Below, one piece after another: positions 1-8,842 of a DNA stretch of 64,000 nt (position 1 is the stretch's first letter; each line of letters begins with the position of its first letter). Position numbers and translations under genes: made by a program. Source of the stretch: Corynebacterium minutissimum (GTDB lineage: Bacteria; Actinomycetota; Actinomycetes; Mycobacteriales; Mycobacteriaceae); contig NZ_LAYQ01000012.1 of assembly GCF_000988205.1 (NCBI RefSeq), positions 62,001-126,000 on the forward strand. Reading direction: 5' to 3'. Under the pieces are notes generated by a model. That model saw only the letters and a program-made list of their open reading frames with translations, made no database searches and was not told the origin of the DNA.

Positions 1-898
1 GGTCCCTGTTCCGCGAAAGATCAACATTGACGCGGTGAAGCTGCCTTGGCGGATTTTCAAGTCCGTTCGGGAAACTCGCGCGGTGCTTAAGGACGTCGGG
101 GCCAACGCTGTGTTTGGCACCGGTGGTTACGTTGCGGCGCCGGCTTACCTGGCGGCGAAGTCCTTGGGCATTCCGTTCTTCGTTCTCGAGACGAATGCTT
201 TGGCCGGTATGGCTAATAAGCTGGGCGTGCGTCTTGGCGGCACGGGAATCAATGCCCAAGAGGGATCTGGCATGCCGGGCGAGGTCCTGGGCATTCCGGT
301 ACGCCCGGGCTTGGGCGAGGACCCAGATGGTACGAAGGCCGCTGCTGCGCGCCAGAACTGGAACCTGGATGAAGGCCGCCCGACCATCGTGGTTACCGGC
401 GGTTCGCAGGGAGCGGTGAGCATTAACACCGCCGTCGCCGGAGCGCTCGAGGACCTGTGCCGAGACTTCCAGGTGCTGCATGCCTACGGCAAAAAGAACA
501 CGGTGCCGACTGAGCACGAGCACTACACGGCCGTGCCCTATATCGATGACATGGCCGGCGCGCTTGCCGTTGCTGATGTGATGGTCTGCCGCTCCGGCGC
601 GATGACCGTGGCTGAGGTGTCTGCGGCCGGCCTGCCCGCTATCTATGTGCCACTGCCGCACGGCAACGGCGAGCAAGCGTTGAACTCCCGGGCTCTGGTG
701 GAAGCGGGAGCCGCGGTCCAGATACCGGACGCGGAGCTTACTCCGGGGTGCCTTGTCGCCGAAGTTCGCGCTATCCTTGACCATCCCGACGCCCTTTCGG
801 CCATGCGTGCCGCTGCTGACGCCAGCACCGCCGGCGATGCCGCCGCGGTGATCGCTGACCGAATCGCGCACCGCGTCGCCGCCGATACCCGCGGCTAG
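1..898 (+). CDS. murG: UDP-N-acetylglucosamine--N-acetylmuramyl-(pentapeptide) pyrophosphoryl-undecaprenol N-acetylglucosamine transferase, 5' end missing
   Basis: MurG adds GlcNAc to lipid I to make lipid II at the inner face of the membrane. The reading frame is open from base 2, so the N-terminal part lies outside the window. The visible part holds the GT28 features: FGTGGYVAAP near the start, the VTGGSQGA loop that opens the C-terminal nucleotide-sugar domain, and the CRSGAMTVAEVSAAGLPAIYVPLPH donor-site region followed by the EQALNSRAL stretch. It is the first visible gene of the division cluster, and murC follows after 39 bases. The product and partial status are certain; the true start cannot be seen. 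Confidence 0.96.
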   Translation, partial: VPVPRKINIDAVKLPWRIFKSVRETRAVLKDVGANAVFGTGGYVAAPAYLAAKSLGIPFFVLETNALAGMANKLGVRLGGTGINAQEGSGMPGEVLGIPVRPGLGEDPDGTKAAAARQNWNLDEGRPTIVVTGGSQGAVSINTAVAGALEDLCRDFQVLHAYGKKNTVPTEHEHYTAVPYIDDMAGALAVADVMVCRSGAMTVAEVSAAGLPAIYVPLPHGNGEQALNSRALVEAGAAVQIPDAELTPGCLVAEVRAILDHPDALSAMRAAADASTAGDAAAVIADRIAHRVAADTRG

Positions 899-937
899 GC
901 GCACAGTACAGGTTTATTAAAGAAGGAAATTTTCACC

Positions 938-2428
938 ATGACTGATACCCCCGCCACCACGGACCTGTCCCGCGTCCACTTCGTCGGCATCGGCGGTTCC
1001 GGAATGTCCGGCCTCGCGCGCATCCTGGTTAGCCGTGGCGCGGTCGTCACCGGCTCGGACGTTAAGAAGTCGACGGCCGTTGACGTCCTCCGCGCGATGG
1101 GTGCGCACGTCGCCGTCGGCCACGCGGCTGAGAACCTCGATCTGGCTGGGGACAAGCCGACGGTGGTCGTCACCTCCTTCGCCGCCATCCCGCAGGACAA
1201 CCCGGAGCTGGTGGCGGCACGGGAAGCCGGGATTCCGGTGATCCGTCGCTCGGACCTGCTGGCTGAGCTCATGGAAGGCCACCGTCAGGTGCTGCTCGCC
1301 GGCACGCACGGAAAGACCTCGACGACCTCTATGGCGGTCACCGCGCTCCAGCAGGCGGGGATGGATCCTTCCTTCGCCATCGGCGGGCAACTCAACCGAG
1401 CTGGGACCAACGCGCACGGCGGCACTGGCGACGCCTTCGTGGCAGAAGCCGACGAATCCGATGCCTCTCTCCTGCGCTACAGCCCCTTCGTGGCAGTCAT
1501 CACCAACATCGAGCCTGATCACCTCGACTATTTCGGCACGGCAGAGAGCTACTATCGGGTCTTTGATGATTTCGCCGACCGCGTGGTTGAGGGCGGCTAC
1601 CTCGTCGTGTGCCTCGAGGATGAGCATGCGGCCGCCACGGGTGAGCGGGCGGCTCAGCGCGGGATTCAGGTGCTGGGCTACGGCACGCGCAGCGAGGTAG
1701 CCGCGGATTCTTCCGTGCCGCTGGCAGCGGAGATCCTAGAAGAAACCGTCTCCGCCGCCGGCGCGCACGTCCGCGTTCGCCTGACCTTGCCGGGTCAGGC
1801 GCCACAGGAGCTGTCCTATGACCTGCATGTCCCGGGCCATCACATGGTGCTCAACTCGGCGGCGGCCCTGCTGGCCGGTGTGCTGGCTGGCGGGGACCCG
1901 GCGGAACTGGCCGCGGGTTTGACCGGCTTTACGGGCGTGCGCCGGCGCTTCGAGTACCGCGGCAGCGCCCAGGGGATCCGCGTCTTCGATGACTACGCCC
2001 ACCACCCCACGGAGGTGTCTGCGGTGCTTACCGCGGCGCGCGCGAAGGCGGACGCCGAGGGCGAGGGTGCGCGCGTGATCGCCTGCTTCCAGCCGCACCT
2101 GTACTCCCGGACCATGGAGTTTGACGCCGAGTTTGCTCAGGCCTTGGCGCTTGCCGACGCCGCCGTCGTCCTCGACATCTACGGCGCCCGCGAGAAGCCG
2201 GTAGAAGGAATTACCTCCCGCATTATCACCGACAAGATGCCCGAAGACATGCCGGTCATTTTCGAGCCGGATTTCTCTGAGGCTGCCGGCGACGTCATTT
2301 CCCTGGCGCAGCCCGGAGATATCGTCCTTACCATCGGCGCGGGAACTATTACCTACGTGGCGGGTGAAATCTTGTCGGCGCTTGAGAATGCGAGCGGCGC
2401 GGAGGAACCGAAGGAACCGAATGTCTAA
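938..2428 (+). CDS. murC: UDP-N-acetylmuramate--L-alanine ligase
   Basis: MurC is a cytoplasmic ATP-dependent ligase that joins L-alanine to UDP-MurNAc, the first step of the stem peptide. The 496-residue product has the N-terminal [14 protein letters not shown]ossmann motif, the [10 protein letters not shown]-loop near residue 122, the [10 protein letters not shown] and [10 protein letters not shown] central motifs, and [10 protein letters not shown] at the start of the C-terminal domain. The ATG is preceded by AAGAAGGAAA at a good distance. It overlaps the ftsQ start by 8 bases, which indicates translational coupling. Length is normal for the family. Confidence 0.98.
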   Translation: MTDTPATTDLSRVHFVGIGGSGMSGLARILVSRGAVVTGSDVKKSTAVDVLRAMGAHVAVGHAAENLDLAGDKPTVVVTSFAAIPQDNPELVAAREAGIPVIRRSDLLAELMEGHRQVLLAGTHGKTSTTSMAVTALQQAGMDPSFAIGGQLNRAGTNAHGGTGDAFVAEADESDASLLRYSPFVAVITNIEPDHLDYFGTAESYYRVFDDFADRVVEGGYLVVCLEDEHAAATGERAAQRGIQVLGYGTRSEVAADSSVPLAAEILEETVSAAGAHVRVRLTLPGQAPQELSYDLHVPGHHMVLNSAAALLAGVLAGGDPAELAAGLTGFTGVRRRFEYRGSAQGIRVFDDYAHHPTEVSAVLTAARAKADAEGEGARVIACFQPHLYSRTMEFDAEFAQALALADAAVVLDIYGAREKPVEGITSRIITDKMPEDMPVIFEPDFSEAAGDVISLAQPGDIVLTIGAGTITYVAGEILSALENASGAEEPKEPNV

Positions 2429-3080
2429 AAAGACTGGGGCGCTCGCGCTAGGCGCGGTGCTTCTCGTAGTGGCGGTTGCTGCCGCGGCGGTGTGGCTTTT
2501 TCCCATCCTGAAGGTGACATCCTTCGAAGTCGTGGGAAATGATCACGTTGAGGCAGAGGAGGTCGAGCAGGCCAGTGGCGTCGTGAAGGGCTCTAATTTG
2601 GCGCGGCTGGATGCGCGCGAAGCCGCGCACGGCGTGGCCTCCCTGCCGTGGGTAGAGAGCGCGACGGTGTCGCGGGCCTTCCCGTCAACCGTCCACATCG
2701 AGCTCGTCGAGCACGAGGCGGTAGCTTATGTACGACAGGGCGATAGGACGATTTTGGTGGACAACCACGGTAAGGAATTCGTGGAGGACGAAGCGCCACC
2801 CGAAGCCGTAGAGCTGACAGGGCACACCGACTCCGGTTCGCCTGAGATGCAGGGGGCTGTCGACGCCGTCGCTGCGCTCCCCGCGCCGATTCGGGAGAAG
2901 GTCGCGGCCCTCGAAATTAAGGACCGGTATTCGCTGACCTTCCGCACGGAGGATGACAAAACCATCTTTTGGGGTGCGTCGGAAGACAACGCGAACAAGG
3001 CCATTGCTTTTGAGGATGTGCTCAAGCTCGAGGGCGATTCTTGGAACATTTCGAACCCGTCGCTGGTGACTCGTCGCTAA
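2421..3080 (+). CDS. ftsQ: Cell division protein FtsQ
   Basis: FtsQ is a bitopic membrane protein that links early and late divisome proteins. The chosen ATG sits inside the 3' end of murC, behind GGAGGAACCGAAGGAA. The 219-residue product has a very short cytoplasmic tail, one membrane helix at about residues 6-28 and a POTRA-type domain directly after it ([14 protein letters not shown] ... [29 protein letters not shown]). The frame is open upstream inside murC, but a longer start would bury the membrane helix deeper and lacks support. The short cytoplasmic tail may reflect the corynebacterial form; I cannot exclude an earlier start. Confidence 0.93.
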   Translation: MSKKTGALALGAVLLVVAVAAAAVWLFPILKVTSFEVVGNDHVEAEEVEQASGVVKGSNLARLDAREAAHGVASLPWVESATVSRAFPSTVHIELVEHEAVAYVRQGDRTILVDNHGKEFVEDEAPPEAVELTGHTDSGSPEMQGAVDAVAALPAPIREKVAALEIKDRYSLTFRTEDDKTIFWGASEDNANKAIAFEDVLKLEGDSWNISNPSLVTRR

Positions 3081-3286
3081 GCGCGTCGCGAGTGGGGCGG
3101 GTGGGACGCCTGTTAAGAAAACCGCATGTCAGCAACCCTAAAGTAGAGGTTGAGGGTACCGACACGCGGCAAAATGTGCGCCGAAATTACCCCGTTGTCG
3201 TTAAAGATGGATGTAACCGCCTCTCAGAAAAAGGGGCGCCTCCTCGTTTACATTAAAACCTTATTCGAAAGGCAAGAGACCCTCGT
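3081..3286 (+). other. Intergenic region upstream of ftsZ
   Basis: This 206-base gap separates ftsQ from ftsZ. It has AT-richer patches, including TTTACATTAAAAC around 3247-3259, whose TACATT could be a -10 hexamer, but no convincing -35 partner. In related corynebacteria ftsZ has its own promoters; I see nothing that fixes their position here. Confidence 0.35.
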
Positions 3287-4651
3287 ATGATCTCATCTAG
3301 CAACAACCTCGCGGACATCAAGGTCGTCGGCGTCGGCGGCGGTGGTGTCAACGCTGTCAACCGCATGATCGAAGAAGGGCTCAAGGGAGTCCAGTTCGTG
3401 GCGATCAACACCGATTCCCAGGCGCTGATTTTCTCCGATGCGGATACCAAGCTCGACATCGGTCGCGAGGCCACCCGCGGCCTCGGCGCCGGCGCCAACC
3501 CTGAGGTAGGCAAGACCTCCGCGGAGGATCACAAGACCGAAATTGAAGACGCCCTCCAGGGCTCCGACATGGTCTTTGTTACGGCTGGCGAGGGCGGCGG
3601 TACCGGTACCGGCGCCGCTCCGGTGGTCGCCTCCATCGCGAAGAAGATGGGTGCCCTGACCGTCGGTGTCGTTACCCGCCCGTTCAAGTTCGAGGGCGCG
3701 CGCCGCACCCGTCAGGCCATGGCCGGCATTGAGGAGTTGCGCGAGGTCTGCGATACCCTCATCGTTATCCCGAATGATCGCCTCATGCAGCTGGGCGGCG
3801 AGGAGCTGTCCATCGTCGAAGCCTTCCGCGCCGCCGACGAAGTTCTGCACAACGGTGTGCAGGGTATTACCAACCTCATCACCATCCCGGGCATGATCAA
3901 CGTCGACTTTGCGGACGTTCGCTCCGTCATGTCCGACGCCGGCTCCGCCCTCATGGGCATCGGCTTCGCCCGCGGCGATAACCGCGCGCTCAACGCCGCC
4001 GAGCAGGCCATTAACTCCCCGCTGCTGGAGTCGACCATGGAGGGTGCCAAGGGCGTTCTGCTGTCTATCGCCGGTGGCTCCGACTTGGGCCTTCACGAAG
4101 TCAACGCCGCTGCCTCCATGGTGGAGGAGCGCGCCGACGAGGACGCCAACATCATCTTCGGCACCATCATCGATGACAACCTCGGTGACGAAGTCCGCGT
4201 CACCATCATTGCGACCGGCTTCGATGCCCAGGCCAACATGACCTCCCAGCCGGCACAGCCTGGCCAGACGCAGCAGCATGGTGCGGAGGCTACCCCGGCT
4301 GCACGCCCGGGTTCCCTCTTCGAGAACCGCGCTGAGGCACAGCCTGAGAGCCCCGCCGCGCCCCGCACCGAGGCCCCGCGCGAGGAGTACACCCGCGCCG
4401 AACCGCAGCGCGCTGACTCCCAGCGCATTGAGCGTGAAGAGTACGCCCCGCGTCACTCCTACGAGCGCGAGCAGCCGGCAGAGCCGGCCCCGTCGAGCGG
4501 ACTATTTACCACCTCGGATCGCTTCCGCGGTGAGGACTACCGCCGCGGCGGCGATGATGAGTACCGTCTCTCGCGCCCCACGGAGCGTCGTGGCCGTGAC
4601 TTCGACGATGACGGCGATGACGATCTCGACGTGCCATCCTTCATGCGCTAG
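3287..4651 (+). CDS. ftsZ: Cell division protein FtsZ
   Basis: FtsZ is the tubulin-like GTPase that forms the Z-ring. The 454-residue product shows the [16 protein letters not shown] start of the nucleotide fold, the tubulin signature [13 protein letters not shown] at about residues 103-115, and the T7 loop region [12 protein letters not shown] near residue 205. A long acidic, proline-rich linker (residues 320-440) ends in the conserved tail [11 protein letters not shown], the peptide that binds SepF in actinobacteria; sepF is encoded 1.5 kb downstream. The ATG at 3287 gives the usual N-terminus. The 206-base gap upstream gives ftsZ room for its own promoter. Confidence 0.98.
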   Translation: MISSSNNLADIKVVGVGGGGVNAVNRMIEEGLKGVQFVAINTDSQALIFSDADTKLDIGREATRGLGAGANPEVGKTSAEDHKTEIEDALQGSDMVFVTAGEGGGTGTGAAPVVASIAKKMGALTVGVVTRPFKFEGARRTRQAMAGIEELREVCDTLIVIPNDRLMQLGGEELSIVEAFRAADEVLHNGVQGITNLITIPGMINVDFADVRSVMSDAGSALMGIGFARGDNRALNAAEQAINSPLLESTMEGAKGVLLSIAGGSDLGLHEVNAAASMVEERADEDANIIFGTIIDDNLGDEVRVTIIATGFDAQANMTSQPAQPGQTQQHGAEATPAARPGSLFENRAEAQPESPAAPRTEAPREEYTRAEPQRADSQRIEREEYAPRHSYEREQPAEPAPSSGLFTTSDRFRGEDYRRGGDDEYRLSRPTERRGRDFDDDGDDDLDVPSFMR

Positions 4652-4675
4652 TTCCAGCCAGCTACTCTGGAGTGC

Positions 4676-5416
4676 ATGCCAGTAAACGAGGAAGCACACG
4701 CAGCACGACGCCCCGTCCGCATGGTTTTTACAAGCCGTGCCGGCGGGGCGTCGTCGTCGCCTTATGACTCTTTTAACCTCGGCGATCACGTTGGCGATGA
4801 CCCCGCCGCAGTGGCCGCCAATCGCGAGCGGCTCCGCCGAGCCACGGGCTTAGAGGACATCGTGTGGATGGAACAGCTCCACACCAACACCGTGACGGTG
4901 GTGGGGGCCGAGCGCCGCGGCGTCGAGGAGCCCGTGCCGGCCACCGATGCCGTGGTAACCAACGAAAAGCGCTTGGGCCTAGGCGTTCTCGTGGCGGACT
5001 GCACGCCGGTGCTGCTTGTCGACGTCTCCGCGGGCGTCATCGGCGCCGCCCACGCCGGGCGCCTTGGCGCGCGCAACGGAATCGTCCGCAATACCGTCGA
5101 TACCATGGTTGAGTTAGGGGCCCGCCCCGCCTCGATTCAGGTGCTCATGGGGCCGGCCGCTTCTGGGCGGAACTATGAGGTGCCGGAGGCGATGGCGGAT
5201 GACGTCGAGAAGCATCTGCCCGGCTCCAAGACCCGCACGTCGTCGGGTACCTGGGGCGTCGACGTGCGCGCTGGGCTGATTCGTCAATTGATGGAGATGG
5301 GGGTTACGGCTATCGAATCGGACCCGCGCTGCACGATTGAGGACACAGATTTCTTTTCTTATCGCCGCGAGGGCGTCACCGGACGCCAAGCCGGCGTGAT
5401 TTGGTTGGAGGATTAA
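4676..5416 (+). CDS. pgeF: Polyphenol oxidase family / peptidoglycan editing factor (YfiH, DUF152)
   Basis: Members of this family are purine nucleoside phosphorylase/laccase-like enzymes; PgeF of E. coli removes misincorporated amino acids from UDP-MurNAc. The 246-residue product carries the metal-binding residues of the family: His in EQLHTNTV, Cys in VADCTPVLL (about residue 106) and His in GAAHAGRLG (about 124). It also has the family end motif DPRCTIEDTDFFSYRR. It starts 24 bases after ftsZ and its stop overlaps the yggS start in TAATG. Its place in the dcw cluster fits a role in cell-wall precursor quality control, although that is inferred from the E. coli relative. Confidence 0.92.
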   Translation: MPVNEEAHAARRPVRMVFTSRAGGASSSPYDSFNLGDHVGDDPAAVAANRERLRRATGLEDIVWMEQLHTNTVTVVGAERRGVEEPVPATDAVVTNEKRLGLGVLVADCTPVLLVDVSAGVIGAAHAGRLGARNGIVRNTVDTMVELGARPASIQVLMGPAASGRNYEVPEAMADDVEKHLPGSKTRTSSGTWGVDVRAGLIRQLMEMGVTAIESDPRCTIEDTDFFSYRREGVTGRQAGVIWLED

Positions 5417-6126
5417 TGACGAACAACGATACTGTGCGCCGTGAAGAGCTGAGGGCTGGCCTGGAGAGCACCCGCGCTGCTATTCACCGTTTCGCTGAGG
5501 CCGCTGGCCGCCCCGCCCCGCAGCTGCTGCCGGTGACGAAGTTTCACCCGGCCGAAGACATCGCGCTGCTAGCGGAGTTGGGGATCACAGATGTGGCGGA
5601 AAATCGCGAGCAGGAAGCGCGTGCCAAGGCGGAGGCCCTGTCCGAGATGCGTTTCCACATGATTGGCCAGGTGCAGACCAAGAAGGCGAACCACGTGGCC
5701 CGATGGGCGCATAGTGTTCACTCGCTCGATTCAGAAAAACTTGCCAGAGCACTCGACCGCGGCGTGGCTCTTGCCCAGGAACGCGGCCAGCGCGAGGACA
5801 CGCTTCCGGTCTATATCCAGGTATCCGCCGACGGTGATACCGCGCGTGGCGGCTGCCCGCTAGAGGGTGTATCTGCTCTGGTGGATCTGGTCGAAGATCT
5901 GGAGAACCTTCAGCTGTGTGGGTTCATGGTGGTTCCACCGCTGGAGAGCGAACCGGCGGAGGTTTTCACCCAGGTGAGGGCATTGACGGATGAGGTGGCG
6001 GCCAAGCTTGGGAGAGACCTGAAAATGTCCGCCGGCATGAGCGCCGACATGGAGGCAGCGATTGCATCTGGAACGGATATCGTGCGTGTCGGAACCGGAA
6101 TCATGGGAGCCCGCCCGCTAGGTTAA
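5416..6126 (+). CDS. YggS family pyridoxal phosphate homeostasis protein
   Basis: YggS/PROSC proteins bind pyridoxal 5'-phosphate and buffer the cell's PLP pool; they have no known catalytic activity. The ATG lies in GGAGGATTAATGACG, overlapping the pgeF stop by one base. The product of 236 residues has the PLP lysine in LLPVTKFHP (about residue 41), the ENREQEARAK segment, FHMIGQVQTKK, and the phosphate-binding end SAGMSADMEAAIASGTDIVRVGTGIMG. Presence between pgeF and sepF is the standard Gram-positive arrangement. Confidence 0.95.
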   Translation: MTNNDTVRREELRAGLESTRAAIHRFAEAAGRPAPQLLPVTKFHPAEDIALLAELGITDVAENREQEARAKAEALSEMRFHMIGQVQTKKANHVARWAHSVHSLDSEKLARALDRGVALAQERGQREDTLPVYIQVSADGDTARGGCPLEGVSALVDLVEDLENLQLCGFMVVPPLESEPAEVFTQVRALTDEVAAKLGRDLKMSAGMSADMEAAIASGTDIVRVGTGIMGARPLG

Positions 6127-6195
6127 TTGTCATTGTAAAACTGCATTACAAGACAGCAAATGAACAGAACACACTAGGTCAGAGGGAGACCCAGA

Positions 6196-6618
6196 ATGTC
6201 ACTGATTGATAGGACTAAAGAGTTCTTCGGGCTGGGCCCGATGGACATGGACGCCGACGATGCCTACTACGCCGACGAGCGCAGCTACAACGCTCCGGCC
6301 TACGCGCCTTCCTACGAGAAGCAGGAAGAGGAGTTTGTCCCGACCATCGTGGCTCTCTCCCTCGTCTCCTTTGATGATGCAGCAAAGGTTGGCGGCCCTT
6401 TCCGTGACGGTGACGCAGTGGTCTTTGAACTCACCGATGCCGACCGCGGCTCTGCCAAGCGTTTCGTGGACTTTGCCGCTGGCCTCTGCTTCGCGTTGGA
6501 AGGCCGCATGAAGAACCTGACCAAGGGCATGGACACCAGCCGCAAGGTTTTTGCCATCGTGCCGAAGGGTGCTGATATCTCCACCGTGGAGCTGGAGCGA
6601 GCAGCACACCTGCGCTAG
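6196..6618 (+). CDS. sepF: Cell division protein SepF
   Basis: SepF anchors FtsZ filaments to the membrane; in corynebacteria, which lack FtsA and ZipA, it is the main Z-ring tether. The 140-residue protein begins with an amphipathic segment (SLIDRTKEFFGLG) suited to membrane binding. An acidic, tyrosine-rich linker follows, then the SepF/DUF552 core from about residue 50 (ALSLVSFDDAAKVGGPFRDGDAVVFELT ... KRFVDFAAGLCFALEGRM). The ATG is preceded by AGAGGGAGACC. Its expected target, the FtsZ tail [11 protein letters not shown], is encoded nearby. Confidence 0.96.
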   Translation: MSLIDRTKEFFGLGPMDMDADDAYYADERSYNAPAYAPSYEKQEEEFVPTIVALSLVSFDDAAKVGGPFRDGDAVVFELTDADRGSAKRFVDFAAGLCFALEGRMKNLTKGMDTSRKVFAIVPKGADISTVELERAAHLR

Positions 6619-6814
6619 AGACGTCAGGCTTTAACCGCTTCATCGTTATTCTCCTCCGTGTTGGCTTAAGGGAGGCGGAAGGCGATGGGGCGGTTTCGTC
6701 GTTTTCATCGTGGGGCCTTATCGGAGAGTCATTCTCGGCGGCGGTATGGCTACCGCGGTGCCCTCTCTGTTCGCCGAGGGCGAACCTTAGGGCAGGGGAG
6801 TACCGCTGGCGGGG

Positions 6815-7150
6815 GTGATTCCGATAGGCTCAGGCATTGTGAGTGCTTTAGGTTCAATTCTCCTCGTCGCCGTGAGTCTTTACTCGTGGGTTTTGTTGGC
6901 GCGCATCGTCATTGAAATGATCCAGTCTTTTTCGCGCCAATTCAACCCGCCCCGCTGGTTCATGATGGTTGCTGAGGTGCTTTTCGTGGTCACCGATCCG
7001 CCGGTCAAAGCGCTGCGAAAGGTGATTCCGCCGCTGCAATTGGGCGGCATCGCGCTCGATGTTTCCATCATTGTTTTGTTCCTGCTTTTGTCCGTTCTTT
7101 CGCAACTTATTGCGTGGCTATTTTTCGGTACCAACGGACTTGCGGTGTAA
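6815..7150 (+). CDS. YggT family membrane protein
   Basis: A 111-residue integral membrane protein of the YggT family, usually found between sepF and divIVA. Its function is unsettled. Two hydrophobic regions are visible: residues 5-27 (VSALGSILLVAVSLYSWVLL) and about 78-105 (LDVSIIVLFLLLSVLSQLIAWLFF). Between them lies the conserved FNPPRWFMMVAEVLFVVTDPPVKALRKVIPP motif. The start is a GTG behind a run of five G, which makes both the start and the local sequence a little uncertain. The 196 bases between sepF and this gene hold no convincing gene. Confidence 0.9.
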   Translation: MIPIGSGIVSALGSILLVAVSLYSWVLLARIVIEMIQSFSRQFNPPRWFMMVAEVLFVVTDPPVKALRKVIPPLQLGGIALDVSIIVLFLLLSVLSQLIAWLFFGTNGLAV

Positions 7151-7181
7151 CTAACGGGTGTATTAAACCCTCCTGTTAACG

Positions 7182-7210
7182 TTGAGACTCGTGCCCGCGT
7201 TAGATAATGT
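7182..7210 (+). promoter_or_regulatory. Probable promoter of wag31/divIVA
   Basis: TTGAGA at 7182-7187 and TAATGT at 7205-7210 are separated by 17 bases, a good sigma-70-type spacing. A second -10-like TACAAT lies at 7222-7227 without a clear -35. The gap between yggT and wag31 is 168 bases, so the coiled-coil gene is likely transcribed on its own. Confidence 0.5.
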
Positions 7211-7318
7211 GTTGATTCGGATACAATGAGTTACCACAATCCGTATTATTAACCGCATATGTACCCGGCCTCTGGACCCTCTAGAGGTTTGACCGATTCG
7301 TAAGGGGAAGAGAAGTCA

Positions 7319-8449
7319 ATGCCACTGTCACCAGCTGATGTACACAACGTCGCTTTCAGCAAGCCGCCAATTGGCAAGCGTGGCTACAACGAGGACGAGG
7401 TCGATCAGTTCCTCGATCTCGTTGAGGATGCTCTTGCTCAGCTGCAGGATGAGAACGATGATCTCCACGCCCAGGTTGAGGAGCTGAAATCTCAGGCTCC
7501 AGCCGGCGCTGCCGGCGGCGCCGCTGCCGCTAAGGTCGACGAGGCCGCTGTGCGCAAGGAAGTCGAATCCAAGCTGCGCGCTGAGTATGAGGCGAAGCTG
7601 GCTGACTCCAAGAACGAGATTGCCAAGGCCAAGGAAGAAACCAAGCGCGCCCAGGAACAGGCAAAGGCCGCTCAGGCGCAGTCTTCCCAGGCGCCGGCCG
7701 CTCAGGCGCAGGACAATTCCGCAGAGCTCAAGGCTGCTCGCGAGGAAGCTGCTGCTGCCAAGCGTGAGCTCGAGGCCTCCAAGAAGGAACTGGAGAGCAC
7801 CAAGAAGGAGCTGGAGTCCGCAAAGAAGAACTCCGCAACCTCCACCACCGCATCTTCCGCTGCTGCCGTGGCTGGTGCAGGTGCTGCACAGTCCACCGCA
7901 CAGGATCTCGCCACCCCGGACACGCATATGCAGGCAGCCCGCGTTCTGGGCTTGGCGCAGGAGATGGCAGACCGCCTTACCAACGAGGCCAAGGCCGATT
8001 CCGAGTCCATGCTGGCGGAGGCCCGCACGGCCGCAGAGAAGCAGCTTGCCGACGCTGACTCTCACTCCAAGGCCCAGCTTGCTGACGCTCAGAAGCGCTA
8101 CGACGCGCAGCTGCAGGAAGCCGATACCCGCTCCAAGAAGCTGGTGGCTGACGCCGAAAACAAGGCAAAGCAGACTGAGGCCGACGCTACGTCCCGCGCC
8201 GAGGCACAGATTCGCCAGGCTGAGGAGAAGGCAGCTGCCCTGCAGGCAGATGCCGAGAAGAAGCACACCGAGGTCATGAACACGGTCAAGCAGCAGCAGA
8301 CCGCTCTGGAGGCCCGCATCTCCGAGCTGCGCACCTTCGAGCGCGAGTACCGTACCCGCCTCAAGACGCTGCTGCAGTCCCAGCTTGAGGAGTTGGAGTC
8401 CCGCGGCACCGCTGCCCCCAACGGTGAGGCCGGAAAGTCCAACAATTAA
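7319..8449 (+). CDS. wag31: DivIVA / Wag31 polar growth protein
   Basis: Wag31 (DivIVA) marks the cell poles and recruits the cell-wall elongation machinery in corynebacteria and mycobacteria. The 376-residue product opens with the DivIVA domain ([38 protein letters not shown]), which carries the membrane-sensing loop. A long Ala/Glu/Lys-rich linker follows, mostly predicted coiled coil with runs such as [17 protein letters not shown] second coiled-coil region runs from about residue 200 to 350. The ATG is preceded by AAGGGGAAGAGAAG. It ends the dcw block and is followed by a hairpin terminator. Confidence 0.97.
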   Translation: MPLSPADVHNVAFSKPPIGKRGYNEDEVDQFLDLVEDALAQLQDENDDLHAQVEELKSQAPAGAAGGAAAAKVDEAAVRKEVESKLRAEYEAKLADSKNEIAKAKEETKRAQEQAKAAQAQSSQAPAAQAQDNSAELKAAREEAAAAKRELEASKKELESTKKELESAKKNSATSTTASSAAAVAGAGAAQSTAQDLATPDTHMQAARVLGLAQEMADRLTNEAKADSESMLAEARTAAEKQLADADSHSKAQLADAQKRYDAQLQEADTRSKKLVADAENKAKQTEADATSRAEAQIRQAEEKAAALQADAEKKHTEVMNTVKQQQTALEARISELRTFEREYRTRLKTLLQSQLEELESRGTAAPNGEAGKSNN

Positions 8450-8461
8450 TCTCTGAATGAG

Positions 8462-8495
8462 CGGCGTCCCTGCGGGGGCGCCGTTATTCTTTTCT
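8462..8495 (+). terminator. Rho-independent terminator after wag31
   Basis: CGGCGTCCC at 8462-8470 can pair with GGGGGCGCCG around 8474-8483 (one bulged G), followed by TTATTCTTTTCT. It begins 13 bases after the wag31 stop. Confidence 0.75.
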
Positions 8496-8496
8496 G

Positions 8497-8520
8497 TAGG
8501 TATACGTCCGTAGGTATACA
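8497..8520. repeat. Direct repeat of GTAGGTATAC, period 14
   Basis: GTAGGTATAC occurs at 8497-8506 and 8511-8520, separated by GTCC. Each copy contains the palindrome GTATAC. It sits about 50 bases upstream of the small membrane protein gene, so it could be an operator or a promoter-linked duplication, or simply a short tandem duplication downstream of the wag31 terminator. Confidence 0.6.
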
Positions 8521-8571
8521 TTCTTTGTAAGCACAGAGCCCTTAGTCATTGGTGAGGAAAGGAGAACGCAC

Positions 8572-8742
8572 ATGCTCATCGGCGCATTGCTTCTGGCCTT
8601 TGTTGCTTTCTTGGCGTTCGTGAACTACATCCTCACCGCTGCCGAGTGGTCCTTGTACGTGCTCTTCGCTTCGGCTGGGGTGGGTATCGTCCTGTTCATC
8701 GCAGACACCGTGATCAAGCTGCGCCGCAAGCACGACGAGTAG
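8572..8742 (+). CDS. Small conserved two-helix membrane protein
   Basis: A 56-codon frame starting at an ATG behind a strong Shine-Dalgarno (AGGAAAGGAGAA). The product begins MLIGALLLAFVAFLAFVNYI and has a second hydrophobic stretch (LYVLFASAGVGIVLFIADTVI), ending in a positively charged tail (KLRRKHDE). It is flanked by terminators on both sides (8462 and 8790), so it looks like its own transcription unit. Corynebacteria often carry a small membrane gene between wag31 and ileS. Function unknown. The ribosome-binding site, the clean helices and the charge pattern support a real gene. Confidence 0.75.
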   Translation: MLIGALLLAFVAFLAFVNYILTAAEWSLYVLFASAGVGIVLFIADTVIKLRRKHDE

Positions 8743-8789
8743 CTCGGTCTCGCCGAAAATCTGTAACGCGCGCAGCTAAGGCACGACGC

Positions 8790-8833
8790 GTAGCCCTCGG
8801 CCCAGTGGTAATTCTGGGTGGAGGGCTACTTTT
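8790..8833. terminator. Bidirectional terminator between the small membrane gene and the HNH gene
   Basis: GTAGCCCTC at 8790-8798 pairs with GAGGGCTAC near 8821-8829, extended inward by GCCCAG/CTGGGT, with TTTTG on the plus side. It lies between convergent genes and can serve both. Confidence 0.7.
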
Positions 8834-8842
8834 GTGAAGCCG

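Noticed and set aside
6619..6814. A separate small gene between sepF and yggT
   Set aside because: The frame there is Arg-rich, lacks a good start and overlaps yggT in another frame.
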